Of a DNA stretch of 64,000 nt, positions 1-7,334 are shown piece by piece. A program made the position numbers and the translations under genes. How positions within the stretch are numbered: the stretch's first letter is position 1; each line of letters starts with the position of its first letter. Under the pieces are notes generated by a model that worked only from the letters and a program-made list of their open reading frames with translations, was not told where the DNA came from and did no database searches. The stretch is from Amycolatopsis deserti (lineage in GTDB: Bacteria; Actinomycetota; Actinomycetes; Mycobacteriales; Pseudonocardiaceae). Location of the stretch: the NCBI RefSeq assembly GCF_014653945.1, contig NZ_BNAU01000012.1, positions 124,001 to 188,000 of the forward strand. The letters are read 5' to 3'.

Positions 1-946
1 CGGCATCGGCGGATACACCGACGGCGAGTACCTGCGCACGGATTTCATGAGCAGGCTCACCGAGCACGTGGCCGGTTTCGCCGCGCAGGCGCCGTCGCTG
101 GAATGGCAGTCCGGCGACCACGCCGAGGAGGACAGCAGCATCCTCCGGCTGATCGGGGGCAAGCTGGCCTACCGCGAACGGTTCACCGACCGCGAGGCCG
201 CCTTCCTCGCCGCGCACGCGCCCGGCCCGTTCAAGATCTCCATCCCCGAGGTCACGAACTTCGTGGTCGCCAACTGGGACCCGCGGGTCAGCGGCCCGCA
301 CTACCCCACCCGGGCCGACATCGTCGACGACCTGACGGCCGTCCTGCTGCAGGAGGCCGCGGCGCTCGCCGAGGACGGCGTCCGGCACGTCCAGATCGAC
401 GCGCCGTGCTTCATCGCCTTCGCCAACCCGCGCATCCTCGCGCTCCTGGACTCGGAGGGCATCGACGCGCGTGCCCTGCTGCGGCGCTGCATCGAAGCCG
501 ACGCGGCCGTCGTGCGGCTGCTGCGCGACCGCGGCGTCACGGTCGGCATGCACATCTGCCGCGGCAACTACCGCGGCCAGTGGTTCAACGAAGGCTTCTA
601 CGACGACATCGCGGCGGATGTGTTCGGCGGCATCCCGGTGGACCACTGGCTGCTGGAGTACGACACCGAACGGGCCGGCACCTTCGAGCCGCTGCACCAC
701 GTGCCCGACGGCGTGCGGGTCGTGCTGGGCCTGATCACGACGAAGACCGGTGAGCTGGAGAACCCCGACGACCTCGCGCGCCGGGTGGACGAGGCGGCGC
801 GGATCGTGCCGCTGGCGGACCTGGCCGTCAGCCCCCAGTGCGGCTTCGCCTCCGAGGTGCGGGGGAATCCGCTGACCTGGGACGACCAGCGCCGGAAACT
901 GGACCTGACGGTTTCGGTGGCACAACGGGTCTGGGGCGGGGTCTGA
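1..946 (+). CDS. MetE-like cobalamin-independent methionine synthase family protein (5' end outside window)
   Basis: The frame is open from base 2, so the true start lies before the window; about 314 C-terminal residues are visible. The protein resembles the C-terminal catalytic domain of MetE, which uses zinc to activate homocysteine for methyl transfer. Supporting motifs are 'GMHICRGN' (His and Cys codons near 551-559), 'LLEYDTERAG', and 'SPQCGF' (Cys codon 839-841), which match the His/Cys/Cys zinc site of the family. The beginning 'GGYTDGEYLRTDF' looks like the start region of short stand-alone family members rather than the middle of a full 750-residue MetE, but this cannot be settled here. 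The methyl donor is unknown. It is followed 52 bp later by an acetyltransferase gene on the same strand. Confidence 0.82.
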   Translation, partial: GIGGYTDGEYLRTDFMSRLTEHVAGFAAQAPSLEWQSGDHAEEDSSILRLIGGKLAYRERFTDREAAFLAAHAPGPFKISIPEVTNFVVANWDPRVSGPHYPTRADIVDDLTAVLLQEAAALAEDGVRHVQIDAPCFIAFANPRILALLDSEGIDARALLRRCIEADAAVVRLLRDRGVTVGMHICRGNYRGQWFNEGFYDDIAADVFGGIPVDHWLLEYDTERAGTFEPLHHVPDGVRVVLGLITTKTGELENPDDLARRVDEAARIVPLADLAVSPQCGFASEVRGNPLTWDDQRRKLDLTVSVAQRVWGGV

Positions 947-998
947 GTCTGGCAGTATCGACGCCGACAGCACCCGCTCCGAACGCCTGGGGACCGCC

Positions 999-1481
999 AT
1001 GCCCGACAGCCGCATCCGCCGTATCCGCGAGTCCGATGTGGACGAAGTCGCGCAGCTGGTGCACGACCTGGCCGCCTACGAGAAGGCGCCGCAGGACTGC
1101 CACCTGACGGCCGACCGGCTGCGCGCGGCGCTGTTCGGCGACGATCCGGCGGTGTTCGGGCACGTCGCGGAGCAGGACGGCGAGGTCGTCGGGTTCGCGC
1201 TGTGGTTCCTGAACTTCTCCACCTGGCGCGGCGTGCACGGCATCTACCTGGAGGACCTGTTCGTCAAGGCCGAGCTGCGCGGGTCCGGGCTGGGCAAGGC
1301 GCTGCTCGCGACGCTGGCGAAGGAGTGCGTGGACCGCGGCTTCGCGCGGCTGGAGTGGTCGGTGCTGGACTGGAACCCGGCGACCGGCTTCTACAAGTCG
1401 CTCGGCGCGATCCCGATGGACGAGTGGACCGTCTACCGGCTGACCGACACCGCGCTGGACAAGCTCGCCGAGCTCGCCTAG
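999..1481 (+). CDS. GNAT family N-acetyltransferase (spermidine/diamine acetyltransferase-like)
   Basis: A 160-residue single-domain GNAT protein, the usual length for SSAT/SpeG-like diamine acetyltransferases. It begins with the standard beta1-alpha1 pattern ('RIRRIRESDVDEVAQLVHDLA'). The acetyl-CoA pyrophosphate loop is visible as 'LRGSGLGKALL' (around residues 95-105), followed by 'LEWSVLDWNPATGFYKSLGA', which is typical of the SSAT branch. It should transfer an acetyl group from acetyl-CoA to an amine, but the substrate cannot be read from sequence. Its TAG stop overlaps the TAG of the convergent membrane-protein gene in the shared bases 1478-1481, so there is no spacer or terminator between them. 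Confidence 0.85.
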   Translation: MPDSRIRRIRESDVDEVAQLVHDLAAYEKAPQDCHLTADRLRAALFGDDPAVFGHVAEQDGEVVGFALWFLNFSTWRGVHGIYLEDLFVKAELRGSGLGKALLATLAKECVDRGFARLEWSVLDWNPATGFYKSLGAIPMDEWTVYRLTDTALDKLAELA

Positions 1482-1948
1482 TCGTCCTCACCGCGCTCGC
1501 GGCGGCGGCCGGCCATCCCACCGCGCTCGGCGGCCTCCTCCTCGGTCTCGTCCTCGTGCTGCCCGAGCGCCCACGCCCGCGCGGGCTGGCGGAACAGCAG
1601 CACGATGATCGCGACGCCGAGGGCGATGATGGGTACCCCGAACGCCGGCCGTCCGGACGGCCCCGCCATGTACCAGCCGACGCCGGCGGTGATGAGCGCC
1701 ATGACGAGGCCCGGCGAGCGGGCCCAGGTGTGGCCGAACAGCAGCCCGATCGCGCAACCGATCACGGCGAGCGCGAACAGCACGTAGAAGGCGCCCTCGG
1801 CGAGCACGCTGGTCAGCGGCATGCTGTCCCCGGGCGAGGCGAACAGCAGGACGCCGAAGACCAGCAGGCCGATCCCCGGCAGGACGGTCAGCGCGCCGGC
1901 CGCCCTGACCTCGCGCGGAGCGGGTGAAATCTTGTCGGCGAGCGCCAT
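1478..1948 (-). CDS. Small integral membrane protein, function unknown
   Basis: A 156-residue protein with about four hydrophobic segments (for example 'LPGIGLLVFGVLLFA', 'AFYVLFALAVIGCAIGLLF', 'VPIIALGVAIIVLLF') and a charged, Glu/Arg-rich C-terminal tail that is probably cytoplasmic. I chose the ATG that gives 'MALADKISPAPREVRAAG'; the frame is open further upstream but the extra N-terminus is not protein-like. I do not recognise a family with a known function. Its stop codon overlaps that of the convergent GNAT gene. Confidence 0.7.
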   Translation of the reverse strand: MALADKISPAPREVRAAGALTVLPGIGLLVFGVLLFASPGDSMPLTSVLAEGAFYVLFALAVIGCAIGLLFGHTWARSPGLVMALITAGVGWYMAGPSGRPAFGVPIIALGVAIIVLLFRQPARAWALGQHEDETEEEAAERGGMAGRRRERGEDD

Positions 1949-2201
1949 CGCGAAGGGCCTTCCACCAGCGGATACGCGGCACGGGTGACCGTGCGTGAAC
2001 ACCCCCGATACTAAGCCACCCGGTCGGCCGTTTTCGAACCGCGGCCATCCGCGTCAAGATCTGGGTGTCGTCGATGAGCCGGCGGACGCCCGGGGTGCAC
2101 TTGTCACGACGAACGGACCGTGCCGAACGACGGGAGGTCAACCGGCAGTCTTTTCGCAGTGATGAGGTTCGCGCTCGCGCTTGGGATGTGCCCGATTGGC
2201 C

Positions 2202-2207
2202 TACCCT
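2202..2207 (+). promoter_or_regulatory. -10 element (TACCCT) for leaderless lipid-kinase start
   Basis: TACCCT fits the actinobacterial TANNNT -10 consensus and ends 6 bp before the ATG at 2214. This places transcription start at or next to the start codon. No Shine-Dalgarno sequence precedes this ATG, which agrees with leaderless translation. Confidence 0.55.
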
Positions 2208-2213
2208 GCGGGT

Positions 2214-3125
2214 ATGCGCGCGATTCTGGTGGTCAACCCGCAGGCCACGTCCACCACGGCCGGCGGGCGGGACGTGCTCGCGCACGCACTGGCCAGCCAG
2301 GTGAAGCTGGAGGTCGTGGAGACCGACTACCGCGGCCACGCGCTCGCGGTGGCGCGGGACGCGTCCCGGGACGGGGTCGACCTGGTGGTCGCCCACGGCG
2401 GGGACGGGACGGTCAACGAGGTCGTCAACGGCCTGCTGGCCGACGGGCCCGATGCGGAGCTGCCCGCGCTGGGCGTCGTCCCGGGCGGCTCGGCCAACGT
2501 GTTCGCGCGCGCTCTCGGCATTTCACGGGACCCGGTGGAGGCCACGCACCAGCTGCTGTCGGCCATCGAGTCGGGCCGCAGCCGGCGCGTCGGGCTGGGG
2601 TTGGCGGACGGGCAGTGGTTCACGTTCAACGCGGGCCTGGGCTGGGACGCCGACGTGGTCGCCACGGTCGCCGACCGGCGCGGGAAGCAGACGAACGCGC
2701 TGCTGTACATGCGGGCCGCGGTGGCCTGCTACTTCCGGCCGCGCTCGCCCCGGCTGCCGCTCACCGTGCACGTGCCCGGCGAGGAGCCGGCCGAGGTGCG
2801 GATGGCGTTCGTGTCGAACACCGATCCGTGGAGCTACCTCGGTGAGCGGCCCGTTCACCTCAACACCGGCAGCTCGTTCGACCGGGGGCTGGGGTTGTTC
2901 GCGTTGCGCAAGCTGTCGTTGCCGCTGGTGTTCCGGCACGTGCGCCAGGCGCTGCGGACGGAGGCCAGGCACCGGGGCAAGGCGCTGGTGAGCCACGACG
3001 ACCTGGCGAAACTCAGCGTGACGGCCGAGGAGCCGGTAAACTTCCAGGTGGATGGCGACCTGATCGGCCGCCGGACGCGGGTCGACTTCACGAGCGTGCC
3101 CGGCGTCCTGAGCGTGCTGGCGTGA
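2214..3125 (+). CDS. Diacylglycerol kinase family lipid kinase (DagK/YegS-like)
   Basis: A 303-residue cytosolic or membrane-peripheral kinase that should phosphorylate a lipid such as diacylglycerol. The N-terminal catalytic domain starts 'MRAILVVNPQA' and holds the nucleotide-binding GGDGT motif in 'VVAHGGDGTVNEVVNG' (about residues 60-75) and the 'GVVPGGSANVFAR' strand. The C-terminal lobe contains 'FNAGLGWDADVV' and ends with 'FQVDGDLIG', both typical of the family. The ATG at 2214 was chosen because the family signature begins there and a -10 box lies 6 bp upstream. It sits alone between a divergent membrane-protein gene and whiB1. Confidence 0.9.
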   Translation: MRAILVVNPQATSTTAGGRDVLAHALASQVKLEVVETDYRGHALAVARDASRDGVDLVVAHGGDGTVNEVVNGLLADGPDAELPALGVVPGGSANVFARALGISRDPVEATHQLLSAIESGRSRRVGLGLADGQWFTFNAGLGWDADVVATVADRRGKQTNALLYMRAAVACYFRPRSPRLPLTVHVPGEEPAEVRMAFVSNTDPWSYLGERPVHLNTGSSFDRGLGLFALRKLSLPLVFRHVRQALRTEARHRGKALVSHDDLAKLSVTAEEPVNFQVDGDLIGRRTRVDFTSVPGVLSVLA

Positions 3126-3248
3126 GTGATCGGTCCGGCGATCTGCAACTTGCCGTTCGTCGACGCACACGGCCCACTCACCGCATCGTCCTTCCCCCGC
3201 GGAGGCCGTTTCGGAGAGAAACCGCAGGTCAGCGGGGTCGCCTGACCA

Positions 3249-3264
3249 GGTGAGCTGACTCACC
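3249..3264. promoter_or_regulatory. CRP-family operator upstream of whiB1 (site 1)
   Basis: GGTGAGCTGACTCACC is a near-perfect palindrome that fits GTGA-NN-T-NNN-TCAC, the site recognised by mycobacterial CRP (Rv3676/Cmr family). In M. tuberculosis whiB1 is known to be controlled by CRP through two sites. This site is centred about 133 bp upstream of the whiB1 ATG. Confidence 0.6.
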
Positions 3265-3298
3265 GATGTTGCGAAAACACTTGTCGAAAGCGGTGCTT

Positions 3299-3314
3299 CG
3301 TGAAAGCATTCACA
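3299..3314. promoter_or_regulatory. CRP-family operator upstream of whiB1 (site 2)
   Basis: CGTGAAAGCATTCACA contains GTGA-N6-TCAC. It departs from the CRP consensus at the central T, which is G here. Its centre is 50 bp downstream of site 1 and about 83 bp before the whiB1 ATG. Confidence 0.5.
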
Positions 3315-3389
3315 AGCACCCCAAGAAACGATCCGCCATGACGACCTGTGGCGCAGCACGCTCTGCGCCCCGAGAAGGAGCTCACAGAA

Positions 3390-3641
3390 ATGGACTGGCG
3401 CCACGACGCTGCCTGCCGCGACGAGGACCCCGAGCTGTTCTTCCCTGTCGGGAACAGCGGTCCCGCCGTGCTGCAGATCGCCGAGGCGAAAGCCGTATGC
3501 CACCGCTGCACCGTGGCGTCCGAGTGCCTGGCCTGGGCTTTGGCCAGCGGCCAGGACGCCGGTGTCTGGGGCGGGATGAGCGAAGACGAGCGCCGCGCCC
3601 TGAAGCGCCGTCGTGCTCACATCGGCATGCGCACCGCCTGA
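3390..3641 (+). CDS. whiB1: WhiB1-type iron-sulfur transcriptional regulator
   Basis: An 83-residue Wbl protein, close in length and sequence to M. tuberculosis WhiB1. It has the four cluster-binding cysteines at residues 9, 37, 40 and 46, the family turn 'GVWGGMSEDERRALKRR' (about residues 58-74) and the basic C-terminal DNA-binding tail. WhiB1 carries a nitric-oxide-sensitive [4Fe-4S] cluster, binds region 4 of the primary sigma factor and is essential in mycobacteria. The ATG that gives 'MDWRHDAACRDED' was chosen because AAGGAG lies just upstream and the N-terminus matches the family. Two CRP-like palindromes lie in the promoter region and a strong hairpin follows the gene. Confidence 0.95.
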   Translation: MDWRHDAACRDEDPELFFPVGNSGPAVLQIAEAKAVCHRCTVASECLAWALASGQDAGVWGGMSEDERRALKRRRAHIGMRTA

Positions 3642-3734
3642 CCTCTCCACGCGCTGCGGCGTCGCTTAACGCGTCTCTTACGAGAGTACGCGGGACCTGA
3701 CGCAGGGGTTTACACGCCCCCACTTAACGTTCCT

Positions 3735-3769
3735 AGGCCCGGCACCCACCTCCCGCGGGTGCCGGGCCT
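3735..3769 (+). terminator. Intrinsic-type hairpin after whiB1
   Basis: A perfect 13-bp stem (AGGCCCGGCACCC / GGGTGCCGGGCCT) with a 9-nt loop. There is no long T-run, as is common in actinobacteria. It probably ends whiB1 transcription before the tandem array. Confidence 0.75.
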
Positions 3770-3869
3770 TCGAACGTCCTGAGCAGGGGTTTTCTTGCTT
3801 CGGGTGGCAGTTGCGTGGTCGCGTTCGGCCGACCGGGAGCGGCATCCACCGCAGCGTCTTGCGGCGGCC

Positions 3870-4341
3870 GCACGAAGCACCCTCTCGCGCGGCCACCGCT
3901 GGCCCACTCATGCGGCCACGACTGGCCCTCTCGCACGGCGAGGCTTACCGGTGGCCCACTCGCACGGCCACCACGGGCCCATTCATGCCGCCATCGCTGG
4001 TCCCCTCACGCTGGCACGACTCTCCCACTCGCGCCGGCACCACCGGCCCCCTCACGCGCGCACGACCGGCCCACTCACGCAAGCATGACTGGCGATGTCG
4101 TAGCTGCACGACTGGCCCACTCGCGCGGGCACCACTGGCCCTCCCGGTCGGGAGCGGCTGGCCCACTCGCACAGCACAACCACCAACGGTCCACTCGCGC
4201 AGCCACCAACGGTCCACTCGCGCAGCCACCAACAGTCCACTCACTCAGGCACCAACGGTCCACTCGCGCAGCGACCACCGCCCCACTCACGCGGGCACCA
4301 CTGGCCCTCTCGCGCGGATACGACGCGCCCACCCGCACACC
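3870..4341. repeat. Degenerate tandem array, 20 units of about 23 bp
   Basis: I can segment this stretch by hand into 20 consecutive units. Seventeen are exactly 23 bp; the others are 24, 28 and 29 bp. The consensus is close to CACCACTGGCCCACTCGCGCGGG. Units at 4181-4203, 4204-4226 and 4250-4272 are identical. Because 23 is not a multiple of 3 and the unit has no stop codon, long open frames appear here on both strands; I consider them artefacts. The array fills the spacer between convergent whiB1 and pdtaS. Confidence 0.85.
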
Positions 4342-4367
4342 CCAGCGAGCCACCCGCCGAAGAACCC

Positions 4368-5873
4368 CTAAGGCCGACGCCCCAGCGGCAACCTCAACGC
4401 CGCCTCCGTGCCGCGCGTCGCGCCGTCCTTCAGCTTTCTCAGTGACAGCGAGCCCCGCAGCTCGGACTCGACCAGGGTTCGCACGATCTGCAGGCCCAGC
4501 CCGTCGGCCCGCTCCAGCGAGAAACCCGACGGCAGCCCGCGCCCGTTGTCCCGGATCAGCACGTCCAGCCACCGCGCCGAGCGGCTCACCACGATCTCCA
4601 CCTTGCCCGGCCGCCCATCCGGAAAGGCGTGCTCCACCGCGTTCTGCACCAGCTCCGCCAGCACCATCACCAGCGGCGTCGCGATCTCCGCCACCACGAT
4701 CCCGAACGACCCGGACCGGCTGATGCTCACCCGCGACTCGGCCGTCGCGACCTCGCCCACCATCGGCAGCACGTTGTCCAGCAGCTTGTCCAGATCGACC
4801 CGCTCATCGACCGACACCGACAGCGCCTCGTGCACCATCGCGATCGACGCGACCCGCCGCACCGACTCCGTCAGCGCCTGCCGCGCCTCCGCGTTCGACG
4901 TCCGCCGCGACTGCAGCCGCAACAACGCCGCCACCGTCTGCAGGTTGTTCTTGACCCGGTGGTGGATCTCGCGGATGGTCGCGTCCTTCGACAGCAGCGC
5001 CCGGTCCCGCCGCTTGACCTCGGTCACGTCCCGGCACAACACCAGCGCCCCCGCCGGCTGGCCGTGCGGCCGCAGCGGCAACGCCCGGAACAACACGACC
5101 GCACCCCGCCGCGACTCCGCCTCCGTGCGGCTGCCCGGCTTCCCGTCCAGCGCGTCCAGGATCCGGTGCGCCACCTCCGTCGCGTCGAACGGGTCCCGGA
5201 TGAGCGACCGCGTCAACGGCGCCAGCCGTGTCCCCACCAGGTCCGACTCGTGCCCCATCCGGTGGTACGCCGACAGCCCGTTGGGGCTCGCGAACACCAC
5301 GTTCCCCGCCGCGTCCAGCCGGATCAGCCCGTCCCCCACCCGCGGGCTCGTGTGCACGTCGGTCTGGCTGTCCACGTGCGGGAACGTGCCGTCGACGATC
5401 ATCTGGCACAGGTCGCCCGCGCTGCCCAGGTAGGCGACCTCGAGCGGGCTCGGCACGCGCGGCGCGGCCAGGTTCGTCTCCCGCGACAGCACCGCGATCA
5501 CGTTCGACCCGAACGTGACGGGAATCGCCTCGCGGCGCATCGGGAGGTCCCGGTACCAGTGCGGGTCCTCTTCGCGGCAGATCCGCACCTCCCGGATGGC
5601 CCGCGCGAGCTGCGGGTGGTCCTCGACCGTGAACCGCGTCCCGACCACGTCCTCGGGGTGCGCGGTGGGCGCCGTCGTGGGACGGGCCTGCGCGACGCAC
5701 ACGAAGTCGCCGCCCTGCTCGTTGTGCTCCGGCGAGACCGGCACCCAGAGCAGGAAGTCGGCGAAGGACAGGTCGGCGAGCAGCTGCCACTCGGCCACCA
5801 CGGCCTGCAGGTGGTCGGCGGCTTCGCCGGACAGGCCGGTGTTCTCGGCCAGCAGGTCGGAAAGTGTCGTCAC
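4368..5873 (-). CDS. pdtaS: Sensor histidine kinase PdtaS (HisKA_2 type)
   Basis: A 501-residue soluble kinase orthologous to M. tuberculosis Rv3220c. An N-terminal GAF-like domain ('VVAEWQLLADLSFADFLLWVP') is followed by a PAS domain around residues 180-290. Then comes a HisKA_2 dimerisation segment with the phospho-acceptor His near residue 304 in 'REIHHRVKNNLQ'. The C-terminal HATPase has 'LVQNAVEHAF' and 'DNGRGLPSGF'. In mycobacteria PdtaS phosphorylates the RNA-binding antiterminator PdtaR, which is not in this window. The GTG start is preceded by GGAGGAG. No transmembrane segment is visible, consistent with sensing of a cytosolic signal. It is divergent from the bL37 gene. Confidence 0.93.
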   Translation of the reverse strand: MTTLSDLLAENTGLSGEAADHLQAVVAEWQLLADLSFADFLLWVPVSPEHNEQGGDFVCVAQARPTTAPTAHPEDVVGTRFTVEDHPQLARAIREVRICREEDPHWYRDLPMRREAIPVTFGSNVIAVLSRETNLAAPRVPSPLEVAYLGSAGDLCQMIVDGTFPHVDSQTDVHTSPRVGDGLIRLDAAGNVVFASPNGLSAYHRMGHESDLVGTRLAPLTRSLIRDPFDATEVAHRILDALDGKPGSRTEAESRRGAVVLFRALPLRPHGQPAGALVLCRDVTEVKRRDRALLSKDATIREIHHRVKNNLQTVAALLRLQSRRTSNAEARQALTESVRRVASIAMVHEALSVSVDERVDLDKLLDNVLPMVGEVATAESRVSISRSGSFGIVVAEIATPLVMVLAELVQNAVEHAFPDGRPGKVEIVVSRSARWLDVLIRDNGRGLPSGFSLERADGLGLQIVRTLVESELRGSLSLRKLKDGATRGTEAALRLPLGRRP

Positions 5874-5986
5874 GCTGGTACTCCTCCTCGGGGCAGCTCA
5901 AGTGAACCAGAGCGGGACCTTCCCGGCACCCGCCGGGGCGAGCCTGAGACACTGGTGGGCAGATCGCGACCAGGGAAGGAGCAGGC

Positions 5987-6061
5987 ATGTCGAAGCGAGC
6001 CCGCAAGCGCCGCGACCGCCGGAAGAACGGCGCCAACCACGGCAAGAAGCCCAACAGCTGA
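5987..6061 (+). CDS. Small ribosomal protein bL37 (24 residues)
   Basis: ATG at 5987 with a strong Shine-Dalgarno GGGAAGGAG (5973-5981, 5-nt spacing) opens a 24-codon frame beginning MSKRARKRRDRRKNGANHGK and ending KPNS. The length, extreme basicity and the 'KRRDR..K.GANHGK.PN' pattern match bL37, the tiny large-subunit protein seen in mycobacterial ribosomes. It should bind 23S rRNA. It is too short for ordinary gene callers. It stands alone and is followed after 34 bp by a strong hairpin shared with rsrA. Confidence 0.85.
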   Translation: MSKRARKRRDRRKNGANHGKKPNS

Positions 6062-6095
6062 GTTCGGGCACGAACTGCGCTGTTCAGGCGCGAAA

Positions 6096-6124
6096 AAGGC
6101 CCCGGCGCGCGGCGCCGGGGCCTT
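6096..6124 (-). terminator. Bidirectional intrinsic terminator between bL37 and rsrA
   Basis: An 11-bp perfect stem (AAGGCCCCGGC / GCCGGGGCCTT) with a 7-nt loop. Read on the minus strand the stem runs into five Ts, so it is a good rho-independent terminator for sigR-rsrA. On the plus strand it follows the bL37 gene. Confidence 0.8.
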
Positions 6125-6140
6125 CGTCGTGTCCGGGGAG

Positions 6141-6461
6141 CTACTCCGCGTTCTGCTCCAGCCGCACCTCGGTGCGCTCGACCGTCACGTCACCGTGCCG
6201 CCGGACCGTCTGGTAGATCGACGCCCGCAGCTTCTGCTTGAACTCGTCGGGGGCGGTGTCGCCGCCGCACTTGCGGTGCAACAGCTGCTTGAGCTGCTCG
6301 TCGATGCCGTACTCCTCGAGGCACGGCGGGCAGTCCTCGATGTGCTTGCGCAGCTGCGCGTCCCGCTCCGGGCTGCACTCGCGATCCAGCAACAGGAAGA
6401 TCTCGGCGAGCGCCTCGGAACAGCGGACGTCGTCCTTGTGCGGCTCACGACCGGTGGTCAT
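6141..6461 (-). CDS. rsrA: Mycothiol-system anti-sigma factor RsrA/RshA
   Basis: A 106-residue zinc-binding anti-sigma factor of the ZAS family. The redox-sensitive ligands are visible as Cys14, His40, Cys44 and Cys47 ('[10 protein letters not shown]'), matching C11/H37/C41/C44 of Streptomyces RsrA. In that system disulfide formation releases zinc and the sigma factor, turning on thiol-repair genes. Its ATG overlaps the sigR stop codon (ATGA, 6458-6461), so the two are translationally coupled and made in a fixed ratio. A strong terminator follows. Confidence 0.93.
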   Translation of the reverse strand: MTTGREPHKDDVRCSEALAEIFLLLDRECSPERDAQLRKHIEDCPPCLEEYGIDEQLKQLLHRKCGGDTAPDEFKQKLRASIYQTVRRHGDVTVERTEVRLEQNAE

Positions 6462-7093
6462 CGCGCTACCTCCTGCTTCGCGCCCCGGATGAAGCCGCGC
6501 TCGCGCGCGACGTCGGCGAGCAGGTTGCGCAGCTGGGCGCGGCCACGGTGCAGGCGGGACATCACGGTCCCGATCGGCGTGTCCATGATCTCGGCGATTT
6601 CCTTGTAGGCGAAGCCCTCGACGTCGGCGAGGTACACGGCGAGCCGGAACTCCTCCGGCAGCTGCTGCAGCGCGTCCTTGACGTCGCTGTCGGGCAGCCG
6701 GTCCATCGCCTCGACCTCGGCCGACCGCAGGCCGCTCGAGGTGTGGCTCTCCGCCTGGGCGATCTGCCAGTCGGTGATCTCCTCGGTGGGCTGCTGCACC
6801 GGCTGACGCTGACGCTTCCGGTACCCGTTGATGTAGGTGTTGGTGAGGATCCGGTACATCCAGGCCTTGAGGTTCGTGCCCTCCTTGAACGAGGCGAACG
6901 CGCCGTAGGCCTTGAGGTAGGTCTCCTGCACGAGGTCCTCGGCGTCCGCCGGGTTCCTCGTCATGCGCAGAGCGGCCGAGTACAGCTGATCCAGCAGCGG
7001 CATCGCGTCACGCTCGAAGCGCTCGGCGCGCTCTTCGGCCGGCTCCTGCTCGGAGCCGGATTCGGGCACCGCGGAGTTCTGCGTGCTCGGCAA
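6458..7093 (-). CDS. sigR: ECF sigma factor SigR/SigH (thiol-oxidative stress), with possible longer isoform
   Basis: A group 4 sigma factor. Region 2 includes '[22 protein letters not shown]' in part and '[14 protein letters not shown]'; region 4 includes '[19 protein letters not shown]'. I chose the TTG at 7093 (211 residues). It is preceded by AAGGGA and aligns with the start of Streptomyces SigR, about 24 residues before 'RFERDA'. The frame stays open upstream to an ATG at 7336. A GTG at 7255 would give a form with 54 extra residues, close to the 55-residue extension of the unstable SigR' isoform in Streptomyces. That GTG lies about where transcription from the SigR-type promoter at 7265-7290 should start. 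It is coupled to rsrA downstream. Confidence 0.92.
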   Translation of the reverse strand: MPSTQNSAVPESGSEQEPAEERAERFERDAMPLLDQLYSAALRMTRNPADAEDLVQETYLKAYGAFASFKEGTNLKAWMYRILTNTYINGYRKRQRQPVQQPTEEITDWQIAQAESHTSSGLRSAEVEAMDRLPDSDVKDALQQLPEEFRLAVYLADVEGFAYKEIAEIMDTPIGTVMSRLHRGRAQLRNLLADVARERGFIRGAKQEVAR

Positions 7094-7264
7094 ACCGTTC
7101 CCTTTCCCATCCGCGTCGAAGCGGTCCGCACCCGTGGCCGGGTACGCATACGACAGCTTCGAGGATACGCGGACGGGCTTCGCCGGGCCGGGTACACCGG
7201 CCGGCCGGGTGACGGCCTGCACACGGGCTCGTCGATCAGCAAGCTTTGACGGCACGTCCCTCAC

Positions 7265-7290
7265 AACACCGCACGATCCGGGCACATTCC
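7265..7290 (-). promoter_or_regulatory. SigR-type autoregulatory promoter (GGAAT-N18-GTT)
   Basis: On the minus strand GGAAT (7290-7286) and GTT (7267-7265) are separated by exactly 18 bp, the Streptomyces SigR consensus. Transcription would begin near 7257, next to the GTG at 7255. This fits positive autoregulation of sigR-rsrA from within the upstream part of the open frame. Confidence 0.7.
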
Positions 7291-7322
7291 CCGCCGCGGG
7301 AAAAGGACTTGCGGCTTCCCGA

Positions 7323-7328
7323 TACCGT
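7323..7328 (+). promoter_or_regulatory. -10 element (TACCGT) for leaderless ybaK
   Basis: TACCGT ends 6 bp before the ATG at 7335 and matches TANNNT. No Shine-Dalgarno sequence is present. Confidence 0.45.
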
Positions 7329-7334
7329 GCACCC

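Noticed and set aside
3870-4341. CRISPR array
   Set aside because: Units are contiguous and degenerate along their whole length, with no division into constant repeats and unique spacers and no cas genes nearby. The same holds for the 34-, 96-98- and 112-bp arrays.
3795-4723. Overlapping long frames on the plus strand rich in Pro, Thr, His and Arg, upstream of and antisense to pdtaS
   Set aside because: They arise from the stop-free 23-bp tandem array and from the antisense of pdtaS. The composition is low-complexity and several frames are open at once.
4629-6608. A 659-codon plus-strand frame across pdtaS, bL37 and rsrA
   Set aside because: It is the antisense of recognised genes and is Arg/Gln-rich, as expected from GC-rich antisense DNA.
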